Of a DNA stretch of 64,000 nucleotides, positions 51,401 to 62,665 are shown one piece after another. The stretch is from Acanthococcus lagerstroemiae (taxonomy: Eukaryota; Arthropoda; Insecta; Hemiptera; Eriococcidae). The position numbers and the translations under genes are program-made. The notes below the pieces were generated by a model that saw only the letters and a program-made list of their open reading frames with translations, had not been told where the DNA came from and made no database searches. The stretch's first letter is position 1, and every line of letters begins with the position of its first letter. The stretch is from NCBI GenBank assembly GCA_031841125.1, contig CM063113.1:27425312-27489311 (forward strand). The letters are read 5' to 3'.

Positions 51401-52454
51401 TTTCTTTCTTTAGTACTTTTATTTTTATTGGAGTTCAATTTTTGTACCCAGAAGATGATAATTGATCAAAGTAATACTGTAGTTAGATTTTATAATAATA
51501 TATATTTGCGACCCTCTTCACAGCCTAAATTGGCCTATTACAGAGGGGGTCGGGGGGAAAAATATACACAAATTTTTACAATAAAAACTAACAACAAAAC
51601 CGAATACAAAAGAGAGAGAGAAAAACAACCTTCAGTAAGAAAGGAAGATGAGTGTGGAAGAGAGAAGAAAATTATGGGAAGAGGGAGATTCTAATTGACA
51701 TGGGAAATGAATGAGCTGGAGATGAAGATTAAATGATGATGAAATGATGAGATGCCACCCACAACCCCTCCCTGTCGCCCCATCGCCGATGTACTCATAA
51801 AACCCGGTGTAACTTTTGTATATTTTTCGCATTATAATAATTTCTATCTTCTTGAAAGTGCATTTTTCCTTCAAACAAACGCCTTCAATGGAAGAAAAGA
51901 GGGGGGGGGGGATAAAAATGTTCAAACTTTACTAGAGAACAGTTTTCAACCTTCATCAGCCTTCCACAGAGAAGCAGCATGCAATAAGAATTTGTGTCTT
52001 GCTCTACTGTAAACAAAAAATAATTTGGCACTTAGCACACTTTGCATTTCCCACATTCAAACAAAAATTAGAATTTCAGATTTACACAGTGCGTTTTCGT
52101 GGGATATAAAAATTTTGTACGCTTTGATAATTTGGAGGATGGGTATTGTTTCAATAATGATGGACCAAGAATGCCGCTGCGGTAGAAATTTTCTCGATAA
52201 GTTGACTAGGAAATTTTTGAGAAGCATTTTTCAATAGGGACGGACTTCTGGGTCACCCCGTCTCAGACAGAAATCTTTCAAATGGCGTAGTTACTTCGTC
52301 TATTTTATTCCTTCTCTATTTTTCTATGTACTTTCTCATTCCTTTTTCCCTTCATTTTTTTTTGTTTGCTTTTTTGGGGTCTGAAAATTCAAAATCTTGC
52401 CGCTTTAGGCAGCTGCCTAAGTTGCCTAACGGTGAAAACGCCTCTGCCCCTAAC

Positions 52455-54934
52455 CTATATGTATTCATTATTCAACTAAAAGCTTTCAAGTTGAATTTTT
52501 TTTTTTAAATAAATTTACGAAATTAATGAACAGTAATTTTGAGTATATAATGGGGTTGAATAAATTTATGTTATTTATTATAATTGATATATAATTTTAT
52601 TATCACATAAGAATAATTTTAATAACTAGTCATTTAATCTTGAGGCTTCACAAGGTGTGGTTACTGAAATCGAAATAATTGAAGATCAGTCCTCTGTGGA
52701 TCCCAAAGGGCGAGGGAAAATGAAAAAGAACGACACAAATGTACTCAGTGACCCAAGAACCCTTATTCAGACACAGAGGAAGCGAATATTAGTATTATTA
52801 AAAATTAGTCCTCTGTGGATCCCAAAATGGGAGAAGAAAAGAATCCAAGGAATGGATTTCGTGATCTTGAAAACGTTAATGTGTGAACGAAAATAACTAT
52901 CATCTTTTTCTGCTTTGAGTAATCTAAAAAATTTTATTCTGTTAAATGGTTTTAAAAAACTGATAAAATAACATACGTGTACTGTACAGACATCAGCTAA
53001 TGAGTAAATAACACTACACAACAATTTGAAATTTTTCAAAAAACAATGTCATGAGAATACATGATTCTATATGTATTTTCAACGAGGAATTTAATGCCGA
53101 TGTTAATTTTTTGATCATAGTTCATTGTTTTTTCCTATCATGCAAATTTTAGTATCATCAGGATGATACCACTGATCGAACAACTATACGCGTTCAGTAT
53201 TGTTATCAGTATCAGTGTAGCTATTCCTGCACGGCAAAAAGGAATAAAACGTGAAAATTTAAAGAAAAATTTTAATTTTGAACATGGAAAACGAGAGGTT
53301 CTCCAGAAAAATGGATAACGCCATCGTATTCAGCATTCAAAGTACAGCTAAAGTCATATAATCTCATCTCATTGTTTTCTTTATGCTGTTGTGCAGTGTA
53401 ATCAACGAGTATGAATGAAATAGAAGTTATCCGCATAGCCGATCATCAACACCGACACGATGTCGGTCCGATATCGGGTAAGTGTGAAAGGTATCCGCGC
53501 AGTCAATCACCGATACCGGCATGATACTTGCCCGATACCCGACATTCGTGTGGAAAGGCTCTTGGACATGTTTAGTCTCTAACTCATGTAGGTACATTTT
53601 GGACTGTCCCTGATGTGAAAGTGTGGAATGTCATGCGCGTAACTTTTTTCACGAGTTAAATATAGGACATACGCGACCTTACATCGAAGCTTAACGTATT
53701 CACTTCTTCAAGACCATTTACGATTCTTCACACCTTTTTTCTAAAACTCTTTCGAGACTTTTACAGACCTGTTTGAGGTCCATCAGACTCATTTATACGT
53801 GTATACCAGACTTGAAAAGTGTCTCAAACAGGTTTAACGAAACCTTAGAAAAATCATAGCTGGTATTGAATAAGTCTTGAAGATTTTTGAAAACGCTATG
53901 ATTTGGAAAAGCCTAAAACAGTCTAAAGTTAGTCCGAAAAAGTATAGTGCCCTTCCGAATGAGCCTCGAAATTTTTTGAACGAATCAGAAGGCGTCTCGA
54001 CTAGACCTGAAAAAAGGGTTTCATGATTTTTAGGAAGTTTAAAGAATCTTAGTAATCAACCGAAACATACAATTAACTTGCCACGTTGTTTTACTCGAAT
54101 TAGTGAGCGACAGAATGTGAAAGTAGACAGTTATAAGTATACTATGTACGCGCGCCCCTCAACTGAAGTTCGACCAGCGTAAAGTATATCGCCTTGAGAG
54201 AAATTACCCCTTCGAAAATTGCGATTATTTAAAATAGCGAGTCGAGCCGAGCCGAACCGATCCTATTCATTTTGTTTCGTAGGTGTAGATTTAAGGAAGT
54301 GGGGCGGGGGTGTAAAAAATGGCACTTATTTTCCAACGCCATACACGCGTTACCCGTTTTCACTTGTTTTCCGGCATTTTCGGTTGCTTTCTCCGTCTCG
54401 TTTCTCGAATGAAATGTCGTAAAGCACGTTAAATAGAAAATTTTTAAAGCGGGTTGAAACGTGACGAGAATGAAAAAGTCGTCGATAACCTTTTTCGCCG
54501 AATATTTACGACTCGCAGAAGAACTGCGGTGTATTTCGAAACACCTCTCGAATAAAATTTCCTGCGTGTTCTTTGAGTGATGTAGAATCAGACGGTATTG
54601 GCCGGGAGTGGGCCAGCAAGCAGGACAGCGCGTGATACTTAGAAGAAAGCTCAAAATCTATGAACGGTGTAACATTAAGACCCTCTCCCTTGTCGGGATT
54701 AGGACACCAAGGGAAGTGTTCCCATTTTTCAGTTCCACCGAGGATGGATCCAGCTAGACAGAGAAACATTGGATTGGCCGACGGGTTAGCAAAAAGGATC
54801 TCCGCTGGTCGCTGGAGAAAAAACGTGCGATTTCTTAAAATTGTTTAGTTTTTATGCTTCTTTGTATTTTGTTTTGAACAACCCCCCTCTCCCACCGATC
54901 ACAAAAATTTGCGGCCTCCGGGAGAAAAACAACA
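52455..54934. other. No gene recognised; small direct repeats
   Basis: AT-rich non-coding DNA. AGTCCTCTGTGGATCCCAAA occurs twice, at 52687-52706 and 52806-52825. Two tandem ~66-bp units with TATCCGC.CAG.C.ATCA..ACCG and GTGTG(A/G)AAGG lie at 53428-53561. No protein similarity seen. Confidence 0.5.
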
Positions 54935-56000
54935 CTGCGGGTTGCCTACCCTGCACCTTAATTTCTCAATTCTCCAGGGGTAGCCTACCCTCGGGAGGAT
55001 TCGCCGCCTGCGGATTGCCTACCCTGCCACACTAATTGCTCATTTCTCCAAAGGTAGCCTACTCCTAGGAGGTGGTTCATGGTGGAGGGAGCTCCAGAAT
55101 GTGGAGGAGATCCACAAGGAGCGTGGTCTCAGGAGGGAGATAAAGGCCCTGGGTGGTGGAGGTAATGGTGAGTAAGAAGTCCTGGTGGAGGAGGAAGTCC
55201 TGGGTGAAAGAGGGACCAGGGAGGGAAATGAAAGCCGTGGTGTGGGAGGGGCTGGTGACGGGGGTCTGAAAGGGATGGATGGTCATGGACGTGGGAGCTC
55301 CTGAGTGGAGGACCAAGGGATCTTCGAGGGAGTTGGGACGAGGAGGCCTCAGAGAAGGAGCAGTGGAAGGGGAAGGCTGTAGCGAGGGATTAAGGCCGCA
55401 ATTGGGGAGGGCGTAGTGATGGGTGAAGAGGTATTGGTGGGGGCGTGGTACGTGAACAGAAATGAAGCCCATAGTGGTGTGGAGGTGGTCGGGAGGATGT
55501 GGTCCTAATGGGGGAGGGCACTCCGGGTGGAAGAGGGTGACGAGGGGAGACTATGTGGAGGACTGGGTGATGATCGGAGGGATGGACAGAGGGTGCCATG
55601 TGGGGGAGAATCTGTGAATGGAGAGTCATGGAGCGAGGGAGAGGGTAATGTGAAGAGATTAAGGCCCAGGTGGTGGAGGTCGGTTGTGGTGGTCAATGAT
55701 TGTAGAGGTGAGGAAAAAGTCCAAGGGAGAGGGAAGTGTTCGCAAGGGGGATACTGTGGAGGTAAAAGACCATGGGGTGGGCATTGAAGCCTCTGGTAGA
55801 TTATGGCCGTTGTGAGGGAGGAGTTCGTGGCTGAGGAGGGCTGCGACTGTTGAAGTGTGACCGTGGAGGCGGAGAGCGACCGTGGTGAACGAGGGGGTCG
55901 TGGTGGAGGAGGAGGCTCGTGATGAAGAAAACATGGAAGTGGGTTCACGGTGGAAGACTGAGGGCCGCTGATAGAGGGGGAGCAAAAGTAGTCTAAAGAA
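54935..56000 (+). repeat. G-rich minisatellite element, copy 2
   Basis: Starts with two copies of the block seen in copy 1 (GGTTGCCTACCCTGCACCTT at about 54939 and GGATTGCCTACCCTGCCACA at about 55013), each followed by GGTAGCCTAC and AGGAGG.TTC. About 900 bp of G-rich, C-poor filler follow, with GGAGG, GGTGGTCATGG and GAAGTCC words. In copy 1 the two blocks flank the filler instead. The minus-strand open frames rich in P, S and H are repeat artefacts. Confidence 0.7.
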
Positions 56001-56490
56001 AACTTCAACTCAGGAACAAAAGTTTTAGACCAAATACTGAGGACTGTAGTTTCGGACGAGTCGCGAAGCGCCGAGCAAGGCCGGCATGGGCGAAGCGAGT
56101 GACGGCGAGGGGTTGGGCCGCGAAGCCCCCCAGTATTTCAAATTAGTACTGCGGCGATCCTCTCCTCTCGAATGTACATTTTTGTATAAATCGTCTAATC
56201 GTTATGCCTGACTTCCTTCTGTGTAGCATGATGCGAACGTCTGACAAATAAATGTCTTTTGTCTCCTGCCTACCTGCATTTCCGGCACGTGATCTTTTCT
56301 AAAACACGCTATACTTCTTCTTGCTCGTTGTTCTTTTTTCGTTCCCTCAATCGGCCAGGCAGGACATTAATTTTAGTTTCAGTTGTATGTTTTATAGCTC
56401 AGGACTTTCGTTACAGTTCAGTTACTATCGAGTCACAGTTTACGTTCAGCATTCAAGAAGATTTGTTTTTACTATCGATTAATACGCGTT

Positions 56491-57299
56491 CAGCATTTTT
56501 TCAAGCAAAAATGCTGAACGAATTGAATATAGAAAGTAAAGGAGCTGGCCTATCAATGAATCTCCAAAAAACAAAAATAATCGCGAAAACAAGCGGACAA
56601 AAAGACATAACTTTGGACGGTAAAACAATGGAAACAGTAGAGGAGGGGACTTATCTAGGACAAAAAATATCATTCAATAATCAATTCGAAAAAGAAATTG
56701 AAGCCCGAATTACCAAAATATGGTCCAAATATTGGTCGCTAAAGAACATATTTAAAGGCAACTACAGTAACAAACAAAAAAGTCAGGTCTTAAGCACATG
56801 CATAGTTCCGGTGCTAACTTACGGAAGCCAAACATGGCCTCTGAATAACAAAATACTTAACAAAATAACAATAACACAAAACACACTAGAAAGATCAATA
56901 CTGAAAATCAAACGAAAAGACAGGGTAAGCCTACAAACAATAAAAAACAAACTAAAGGGAAACTACAATATAACAGAACACATAAAACTTAACAAATGGA
57001 AATGGGCAGGCCATATCTCACGACTTGAAGACAACCGATGGACCTACAGAGCCACTTCTCTGGCAACCTTGGGGAAAAATTAGAAGTTGGGGCCGCCCAA
57101 AACACAGATGGAAAGACGACATAAACAAATTTTTAGGTAACAACAATTTTCAAACAATAGCCAGGAACAGGATAGAATGGAGGAGATTGCGGGAAACCTT
57201 TGCTCGATACGGGCCTGGGAGGGACTGAGCCCCACTTTGGGGCCACGGCATACAACATATTGTAATTTATGTATACCTCGCACAATAAAGGTTAATTTG
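56491..57299 (+). mobile_element. RTE-clade LINE, 5'-truncated, with 10-bp TSD
   Basis: AATACGCGTT flanks both sides (56481-56490 and 57300-57309). The 809-bp copy encodes only the end of the RT and its C-terminal region, then a 3' UTR ending CACAATAAAGGTTAATTTG. Its first bases, with the end of the TSD, form a perfect 13-bp inverted repeat around TCAAGC (56488-56519). Confidence 0.85.
56508..57228 (+). pseudogene. RTE RT C-terminus
   Basis: The frame open to 57083 includes GLSMNLQKTKIIAK, EEGTYLGQKISFNNQFEKEI, then IWSKYWSLKNIFKGNYSNKQ, VPVLTYGSQTWPLNNK, ITQNTLERSILKIKRKDRV and KWKWAGHISRLEDNRWTYRA. The end, GRPKHRWKDDINKFLGNNNF and WRRLRETFARYGPGRD, is read in another frame (57025-57228) after one shift near 57075. 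These are standard RTE C-terminal blocks. The native start is absent because of 5' truncation. The RT catalytic core is lost. Little decay apart from the single shift. Confidence 0.85.
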
Positions 57300-57309
57300 A
57301 ATACGCGTT

Positions 57310-59249
57310 GTTCAAATGCCATCACTGCGGTCCGGACTAATCACTTCTCTCGTACAATCTCAAAATCCCCTCAGTACTACCAATATATCGAAGTAGGATT
57401 CCTAGAGTCATTTTTAATTCTGGGGTCTATCTGGTCACAAGGAGCTGAAACATGAAATGTTTGAGGTTACAAATGCCGAGGTTAAGTACATCGAAAATAA
57501 GGTTCTTGGATGAACGATTCCATTTCGGAGGTCACTAGAAGTCACACACTTCACCCGCCTTAGTCCCCGAGGGATTAAGATGTGAAAAATGTTTGAGGTT
57601 TCACGCTGAGACTGAGGAGTGAGACTCTTTACAAAAAGGATTTCAAAGACCACCTTACTCACCCTCCGGCACCACGGTCGCAGAGAGTATTCAACATTGT
57701 TATTTCCTGCTGTGAACTCCTGAACCGGCGGAGATGTGCAATAAAGAGGAGCGGCTTCAATGACCAAAACACGAAAATAAGAGAAACACGGTCGCCATTA
57801 TTGAACACATTTTTCGCTTTTCATTGCTGACCACTCGGCCACGCTTGCGAAAGTATTTCAGTGTAATTAATACCCGTGAAGATCCGAAATAGTTTGCTGT
57901 TTTTGCCAAATTAAAAAATAACAGATCGACCGTTGAAGGAAAAAAAAAGGAAGTAATAGGACGGACGCGGTACATTAAAACGCTTTTTCCTCTGTCGAAA
58001 TGTTTTTCCTCTTTTCCAGCGGTCTGTATAGAGAGCTATATATACATACACCTATCGTACTTTCAATTATTCTGAAAAGGTTGAGGGTTGTATAGCTGTT
58101 TCGAATGTAAACCGAATGTTTCGGTCGGACGTATCCCATTTTTTTCTTCTTTCTTTCATATATACACGCTGGGGTTTAGTTCGCCGAGAAACGAGCTAAT
58201 GGATGCGGCGTACGTGACTCTGCCTTGCCAACTGATTTATTGAGCTGGCCCGAGAGTTAGGAGCTGAATTTTATTTTCGACAAACGAAATGAGACCGTTA
58301 CCCGTGTTCCTTCTTTTCGGCCTGTTGGAAGCGGATTTGTAACGTGGCCCGGCTATCGTGCTCCGTATAATGTGATAGTTGTCACACAAACTTCCGTACA
58401 ATCCTTTCTAAGCCGAGCGCTCCAGCCAAGTAGCTGCCCCGATCCTGTGAAATGGCACGGCGACTTAGAGAGGGGGAGTTCAAAAGAAGCAATATTTTGA
58501 AATCGACAAGCAGAAGTCTTCGCTTTTTCAATTTTTCCAACTTTCTTCTACAGAAGGCGACCATGCCAAATCTCAGAAGTATCAAAGGAAGCTGCCAAGT
58601 CGTCTCTCTTTCTTGAAACACCTGCCTGCATCCGAATCGAACCAATCGGCTTTATACGTAACTTCGGCTCGCCGGTTGTATGTAGTGTGGCCGAATTTTG
58701 TACACGAAGTAGTGCGAGGGTCGATGGAAAAGCCTCGGCCGCGATCGATTCAACTGCTTGACCAGCGGGTACTTAAATCTACTACTTGCTGTAGGTGTAC
58801 TCATAATGTACAGGGGGCGAGTGAGCGTGGCTGTGTGCGTATTCCGTTAATTAGCTCGTTTATAGGACCATACGTGTGCCCCAGTCATCGTGATTTACTC
58901 GGCGTGCTGATAGCGGTCACGCTTATGCCACATCGACTTGGCGGTGCAATCGATTCGTCGGCGCATTCGGCGGATGTAATTAATTTTTCCCGCGCCGCAA
59001 TGCCAGCCCCTGGCGCTACAATCGAGCCTGATTGAGAAACGTCGACGGCTGACCTAATTAAAAATTATACCCGCTGTGGCGAGCTGGCGACTTTGCAGGA
59101 CATCTTCATTCGCGTAACCGTCTTGGCCTGGTTTGCGAACTCGGTATATGTACACCGCGTGCGAATTCCTGCAAAACTGTCGCGACTGAATTTTTAATTG
59201 AAGTGAGCACTGGTGACACACCATATGGCATTTCGTATGCAGCTCGAAA
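57310..59249. other. No gene recognised; possible unique host DNA
   Basis: Non-coding. 57780-59050 is repeat-poor with scattered CpG-rich parts. The 140-residue frame at 58613-59035 shows no recognisable domain or splice context. Confidence 0.4.
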
Positions 59250-59310
59250 AGCAGATGAAGAAAGTGGATATTTTCCTGTTGCATGTTAGTCAACACTGTT
59301 TCCTCATTTC
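59250..59310 (+). repeat. Repeat D, copy 1
   Basis: GAAGAAAGTGGATATTTTCC then GCATGTTAGTCAACACTGTTTC matches 60826-60880 in the same orientation. Short, non-coding. Confidence 0.6.
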
Positions 59311-60593
59311 ACGCCGCGCCGTCCAACCACAGAGCTGTTCTCTCACTGAACATCCAACACGGTGGTAGGAGACGACGGCTATACAGGGTGTCTTTTGCAA
59401 TAACCCCTCCTCTCCCTTCCACCTGGTAAGTAGGCAACCTACCCCGACAATACGTAGATATGTTTGCATACTCTTACTTTTGAAGGGGCTGAGTTATGGA
59501 TAAATTTTGAAAAGTTTTCTACAGAACTAGAGATAGACAGGAAAATGGTACTAGTAGATAATAGTAGAGGGCAGTTCTGGTAACCACAGAACAAAAATGG
59601 TCGAAATCGGTTCAACAGGGTGTTTGTAAAATCAATTTTAGTACAAATTATATCAGGAAATTTTCAAAATTTTTTAGTTTCCGGTGAGACTTGCAGCTTA
59701 AGCTACGGTTTTTTTATTTGCAATAGATTGTACATTACATTTCCCATCGAAAAGGTCATTAGCAATTTTCTTGTATCTGGATTAGAACTACTCAAAATGG
59801 AGTTCAAGATATTCCCGTTAAGAATTATTATTTATAACACAGATGCACAGACCTTATGAAAATAATCATCTTCTTTAGCTACTTTACCACTTCACAGATG
59901 TACATCGTTTATATGGCTTATTCAACTCCCTCCTTTCATCTATTCACCCCATATTTGAAATTGAGGCACACGCAATGAGGGGAGGGGGTTCTAGTATTTG
60001 GTAAAGTTTAATACGGGTATCCAACAATTAGTTCCAAAGGTCGCTGAAGTCGAGTTTGTCAACATTTTGGCCAGATTCCACGAACTATGGCGCATACCGA
60101 TGGGAAGGAGGTGCAAGATGATGTGCTAACCACACAGAAAAAAATTAAAGATCATGGAAAGAGGTGTATTGAGAAATTTTGGTATCTTTTCTATGTATTG
60201 TAACACACTGGGGAGGGGGGGGGGGAGATTAATGTAATGATCAGGAATGTTATTCATACAGATTATAGAATCTAGGCCCAACAAATTACTATTGACATGG
60301 ATGGAAGGATCAGACAAGAACCAGTCGAATAAAATTAAGCTACAAACGGTAAAAATCGGTGCAAATCTTGCCACGACGAGGGCTACAGCACTAATCTCAT
60401 TGAAAGCGAGAAGTGTTTTGCAATTTCACCAGAATAATCGGTTTCAACTTACACGTTCTCGAGATATTTTTGATTTTTTCTTCCAGGTTTCGGAAAAAAG
60501 ACGGAATGAAATTATTTTAGACTTTTGGACCAAGTTAAGGTTAGACTGGCCATATGTTGCAATTAAATTGATGCGAGAACCGATGAAGCAGCG
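59311..60593. other. No gene recognised
   Basis: Non-coding. ACAGGGTGT occurs at 59383 and 59616, a common start for hAT-like repeats, but I could not find matching ends. A G run (60211-60227, broken once by A) is present. Confidence 0.4.
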
Positions 60594-60786
60594 CAGGGCC
60601 GTACCCAGGATTCAAATAAAGGGGGTTGCGATTAAGATAAATCTTTTTCTGAGATCTGATCTGAGTACTAGGGGTATAATCAGTCACAGATCCGCCCTTC
60701 TCTCCGTCCCAACCCATTGTTTTTTCGTGTTTTTTTTTGCCAATGGGGGGGGGGTGAACTCCCCCTCATCGCCGGGTACGGTCCTG
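60594..60786 (+). mobile_element. hAT-like MITE, CAGGGCCGTA family, copy 2
   Basis: 193 bp. The left end is CAGGGCCGTACCCAGG; the reverse complement of the right end is CAGGACCGTACCCGG. The 8-mers AAGCAGCG (60586-60593) and CAGCAGCG (60787-60794) match at 7 of 8, as expected for hAT. It shares ends and the first internal block (AGGATT.AA.TAA.G.GGTT) with copy 1 at 18124-18263. It contains a G run (60745-60754). Non-coding. Confidence 0.75.
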
Positions 60787-60825
60787 CAGCAGCGTACTGT
60801 GCTTCCGAAATCCAACACGAAGAAC

Positions 60826-60880
60826 TCACGAAGGAAGTCGATATTTTCCCACATGTTAATCAACACTGTTTCTCTGTTTG
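60826..60880 (+). repeat. Repeat D, copy 2
   Basis: GAAGGAAGTCGATATTTTCC then ACATGTTAATCAACACTGTTTC. It lies between the hAT MITE and repeat B copy 2. Confidence 0.6.
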
Positions 60881-60906
60881 AAAGACTCCAGCTAAGTCAC
60901 TTGACT

Positions 60907-61036
60907 AGCCCCCCAAAGTCAGTTTTTTGCGAATATTTCAAAAAGTTGAAATCCTAGAAAAAAAAATTTCAGACAAAGAATATTCCTCGCAAAATTTTCT
61001 TTAAAATGATGTATTTGAAGTTGAGTAAGCCTGATG
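60907..61036 (+). repeat. Repeat B, copy 2, left part
   Basis: Matches 24740-24880 in reverse complement, including CAGTTTTTTGCGAATATTTC and AAAAAGTTGAAATCCTAG. It is cut at about 61036 by an RTE fragment and resumes at 61596. Confidence 0.65.
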
Positions 61037-61595
61037 GTCGAAGTTCTGGTCTCTGAAGGACATATTCAAGGGTCCTTTTAATAACTATCATGAAAGCCTG
61101 GTTTTTAATATGTGTGTCGTCCCTACAATGACGTATGGTTGTCAAACATCAACACTGACCAAAAACAATTTAGAAAAAATAAGAATCACATAGAATAATG
61201 TGGAAAGGTCTATGTTAAACCTAAGGAAAAAAGATCGCATCAAAATTTCAACGATAAAACAAAAATTTAAATGCAATACAAACATAGTAACATACGTTGA
61301 AAGACAAAAATGGTGGTGGGCGGGGCATGTTGCACAACTAAAAGACGACAGATGGACATACAAGACCACAATATGCCAACCCATAAATTATAGCAGAAAA
61401 AGAGGAAGGCAACCAGCAAGATGAAGGGACGGTATCACAATTTCTAAAAAACAAAAACTACGAGCAAATTGCAAACGAGAGAACCGAATTGGAAAGATTG
61501 CAGGAAACCTTTGCACGGACCGAGGAATAACTAATGAACTAAGCAAGCAATAACCACTACATGTACATCCTCAATAAAGGTTTATTACTAGAAAA
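61037..61595 (+). pseudogene. RTE RT C-terminal fragment inside repeat B
   Basis: Starts WSKFWSLKDIFKGPFNNYHE, the block matching IWSKYWSLKNIFKG in the copy at 56491. MTYGCQTSTLTKNNLEKI follows, then, after a stop, NVERSMLNLRKKDRIKISTI, WWWAGHVAQLKDDRWTYKT and, after a shift, the GRPxRW region. The 3' UTR ends CCTCAATAAAGGTTTATTAC. It is 5'-truncated to ~560 bp. Repeat B resumes at once, and ATG is found at both junctions, too short to call a TSD with confidence. It is related to but clearly diverged from 56491-57299. Confidence 0.75.
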
Positions 61596-61700
61596 ATGTC
61601 CTTAAAAGTCACATTTTTACCTTCTCATGAAAACGAACAGATTTCCGAATATCTCGGAATTATCAACGCCCACAAGAAAGTGTATGATAAAAAAAAAATT
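61596..61700 (+). repeat. Repeat B, copy 2, right part
   Basis: Matches 24651-24750 in reverse complement: CTTAAAAGTCACAT, CTCATGAAAACGAACAGATTTC and AAAGTGTATGATAAAA. The counterpart sequence in copy 1 runs through without the RTE. Confidence 0.65.
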
Positions 61701-61735
61701 TCTCGTGAAATGTACCGCGACCCCTCCCCACCAGG

Positions 61736-62489
61736 GATGCCAGTAAGTATGTAGTGAAATTTCCCGAAAATCCCGATGTCCGGCTCAAATTTTGGAATAA
61801 GACTTTTTCCATAAAGCGAACATCACAAGCAAAGGGGCCCGGCTGAAATTCAGATGCCACCGACCCTACCTATACCACCATCGGCAGGGATTTCTTCCGT
61901 TACAAGTCACGCTACGTGTCGAATCAGGGGTACGCCACGTCACGGTCCCACAGTCTACAGTAATGGAGGAATTGTGTGCCTCTATAGCTCATATGGCCCC
62001 GAAATAGGTTTGATCGACCATCGCTGTTACGGGGTGAGGGGACTGACGGTGACCCATTATGTGAATACGTCATTCGTGACCATTGTCCACATAGAAGCCA
62101 CGGTTCCCCCCGCAGTGGGGCAGCAACCCAGGGACAGCATGAAGTTGGATCCAACATCGTTGTATCGTTTCTTTCATTCGTTTTGTATACATTCGTGAAC
62201 GTAAAATTCGCCATGGGTTAAAAGAATTTGCATTCAACCCCCAATTAAAATTTGATTCTATCTTATCGTGAGGTTTTCGTTCGACGTCCGATCATGTAGT
62301 GAGTTAGCTGACACGCCCCCTGTAGGACCTCAAGGGGAGGGGGCATAGAAATATCACCTCATTTCGGCTTATATAATCTAAATTAATATCGTATTTTTTG
62401 TACGGTTGGGTATTTTATCTGCGAATAATTCGACTATTGTATAGCTTTTGATCTATTTTAGTCCAGTCGTGAGCGGGGGCTGACACATG
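61736..62489. other. No gene recognised
   Basis: A 114-residue plus-strand frame (61854-62198) has no recognisable domain. Otherwise non-coding. Confidence 0.35.
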
Positions 62490-62665
62490 CTTGCCGTCGT
62501 ATCTTCGCTAGCATACCGAAATTGTTGCTAAAAATTCTTCGACTGCTTTGTGGCGTCCTTTGAGCTTATTTTGAGATGTCTGATTCACATCAGGGTGATG
62601 TCAACTTTTGTGTCTCCTGAAGTGTGCTTTACCTTTTCTCCCCTCCTTCGATCTACCTTTCAAGG
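62490..62665 (+). repeat. Repeat C, copy 2
   Basis: Shares TCTTCGCTAGCATACCGAAA, TTTTGAGATGTCTGATTCAC and ATCAGGGTGATGTCAACT with 24050-24160. The last block of copy 1 is not here but at 63747-63776, so something of ~1.1 kb may lie inside this copy. Confidence 0.6.

Larger units (their letters stand above)
44907..52060. repeat. Subterminal inverted motifs of the hAT element
   Basis: The motif (A/G)CTAAGTGCCA and close variants occur at 44921-44931, 44972-44981 (GCTATGTGCC) and 50691-50701, and inverted at 52025-52035. Around the first and last, about 35 bp match in inverted form (GTGGGAAATGCAAAGT, then CTAAGTGCCA). hAT transposases commonly bind such subterminal repeats; that role here is an inference. 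Confidence 0.55.
44577..52446. mobile_element. hAT-type DNA element holding nested LINEs
   Basis: A perfect 8-bp TSD, CCCCTAAC, lies at 44569-44576 and 52447-52454. The left end is CAGAGGCGTATTAAGG; the reverse complement of the right end is CAGAGGCGTTTTCACC, and both continue with TAGGCA and GCCG words. hAT elements make 8-bp TSDs and often start CAG.GGCG. Inside are a CR1-like LINE (about 45122-50630) with an R1-clade LINE nested in it, and a small foldback element (50941-51115). Removing these leaves about 2.2 kb. I do not recognise a transposase in what remains, so it was non-autonomous or is badly decayed. Confidence 0.85.

Noticed and set aside
55077..56008. Overlapping P/S/H-rich minus-strand frames up to 167 residues
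   Set aside because: Same reason as the first G-rich element; several frames are open at once, which points to base composition and not selection.
58613..59035. 140-residue plus-strand frame
   Set aside because: No recognisable domain, no coding-like context and no splice signals that I could support.
59380..59630. Two ACAGGGTGT words that could start hAT-like repeats
   Set aside because: No matching inverted ends or TSD found.
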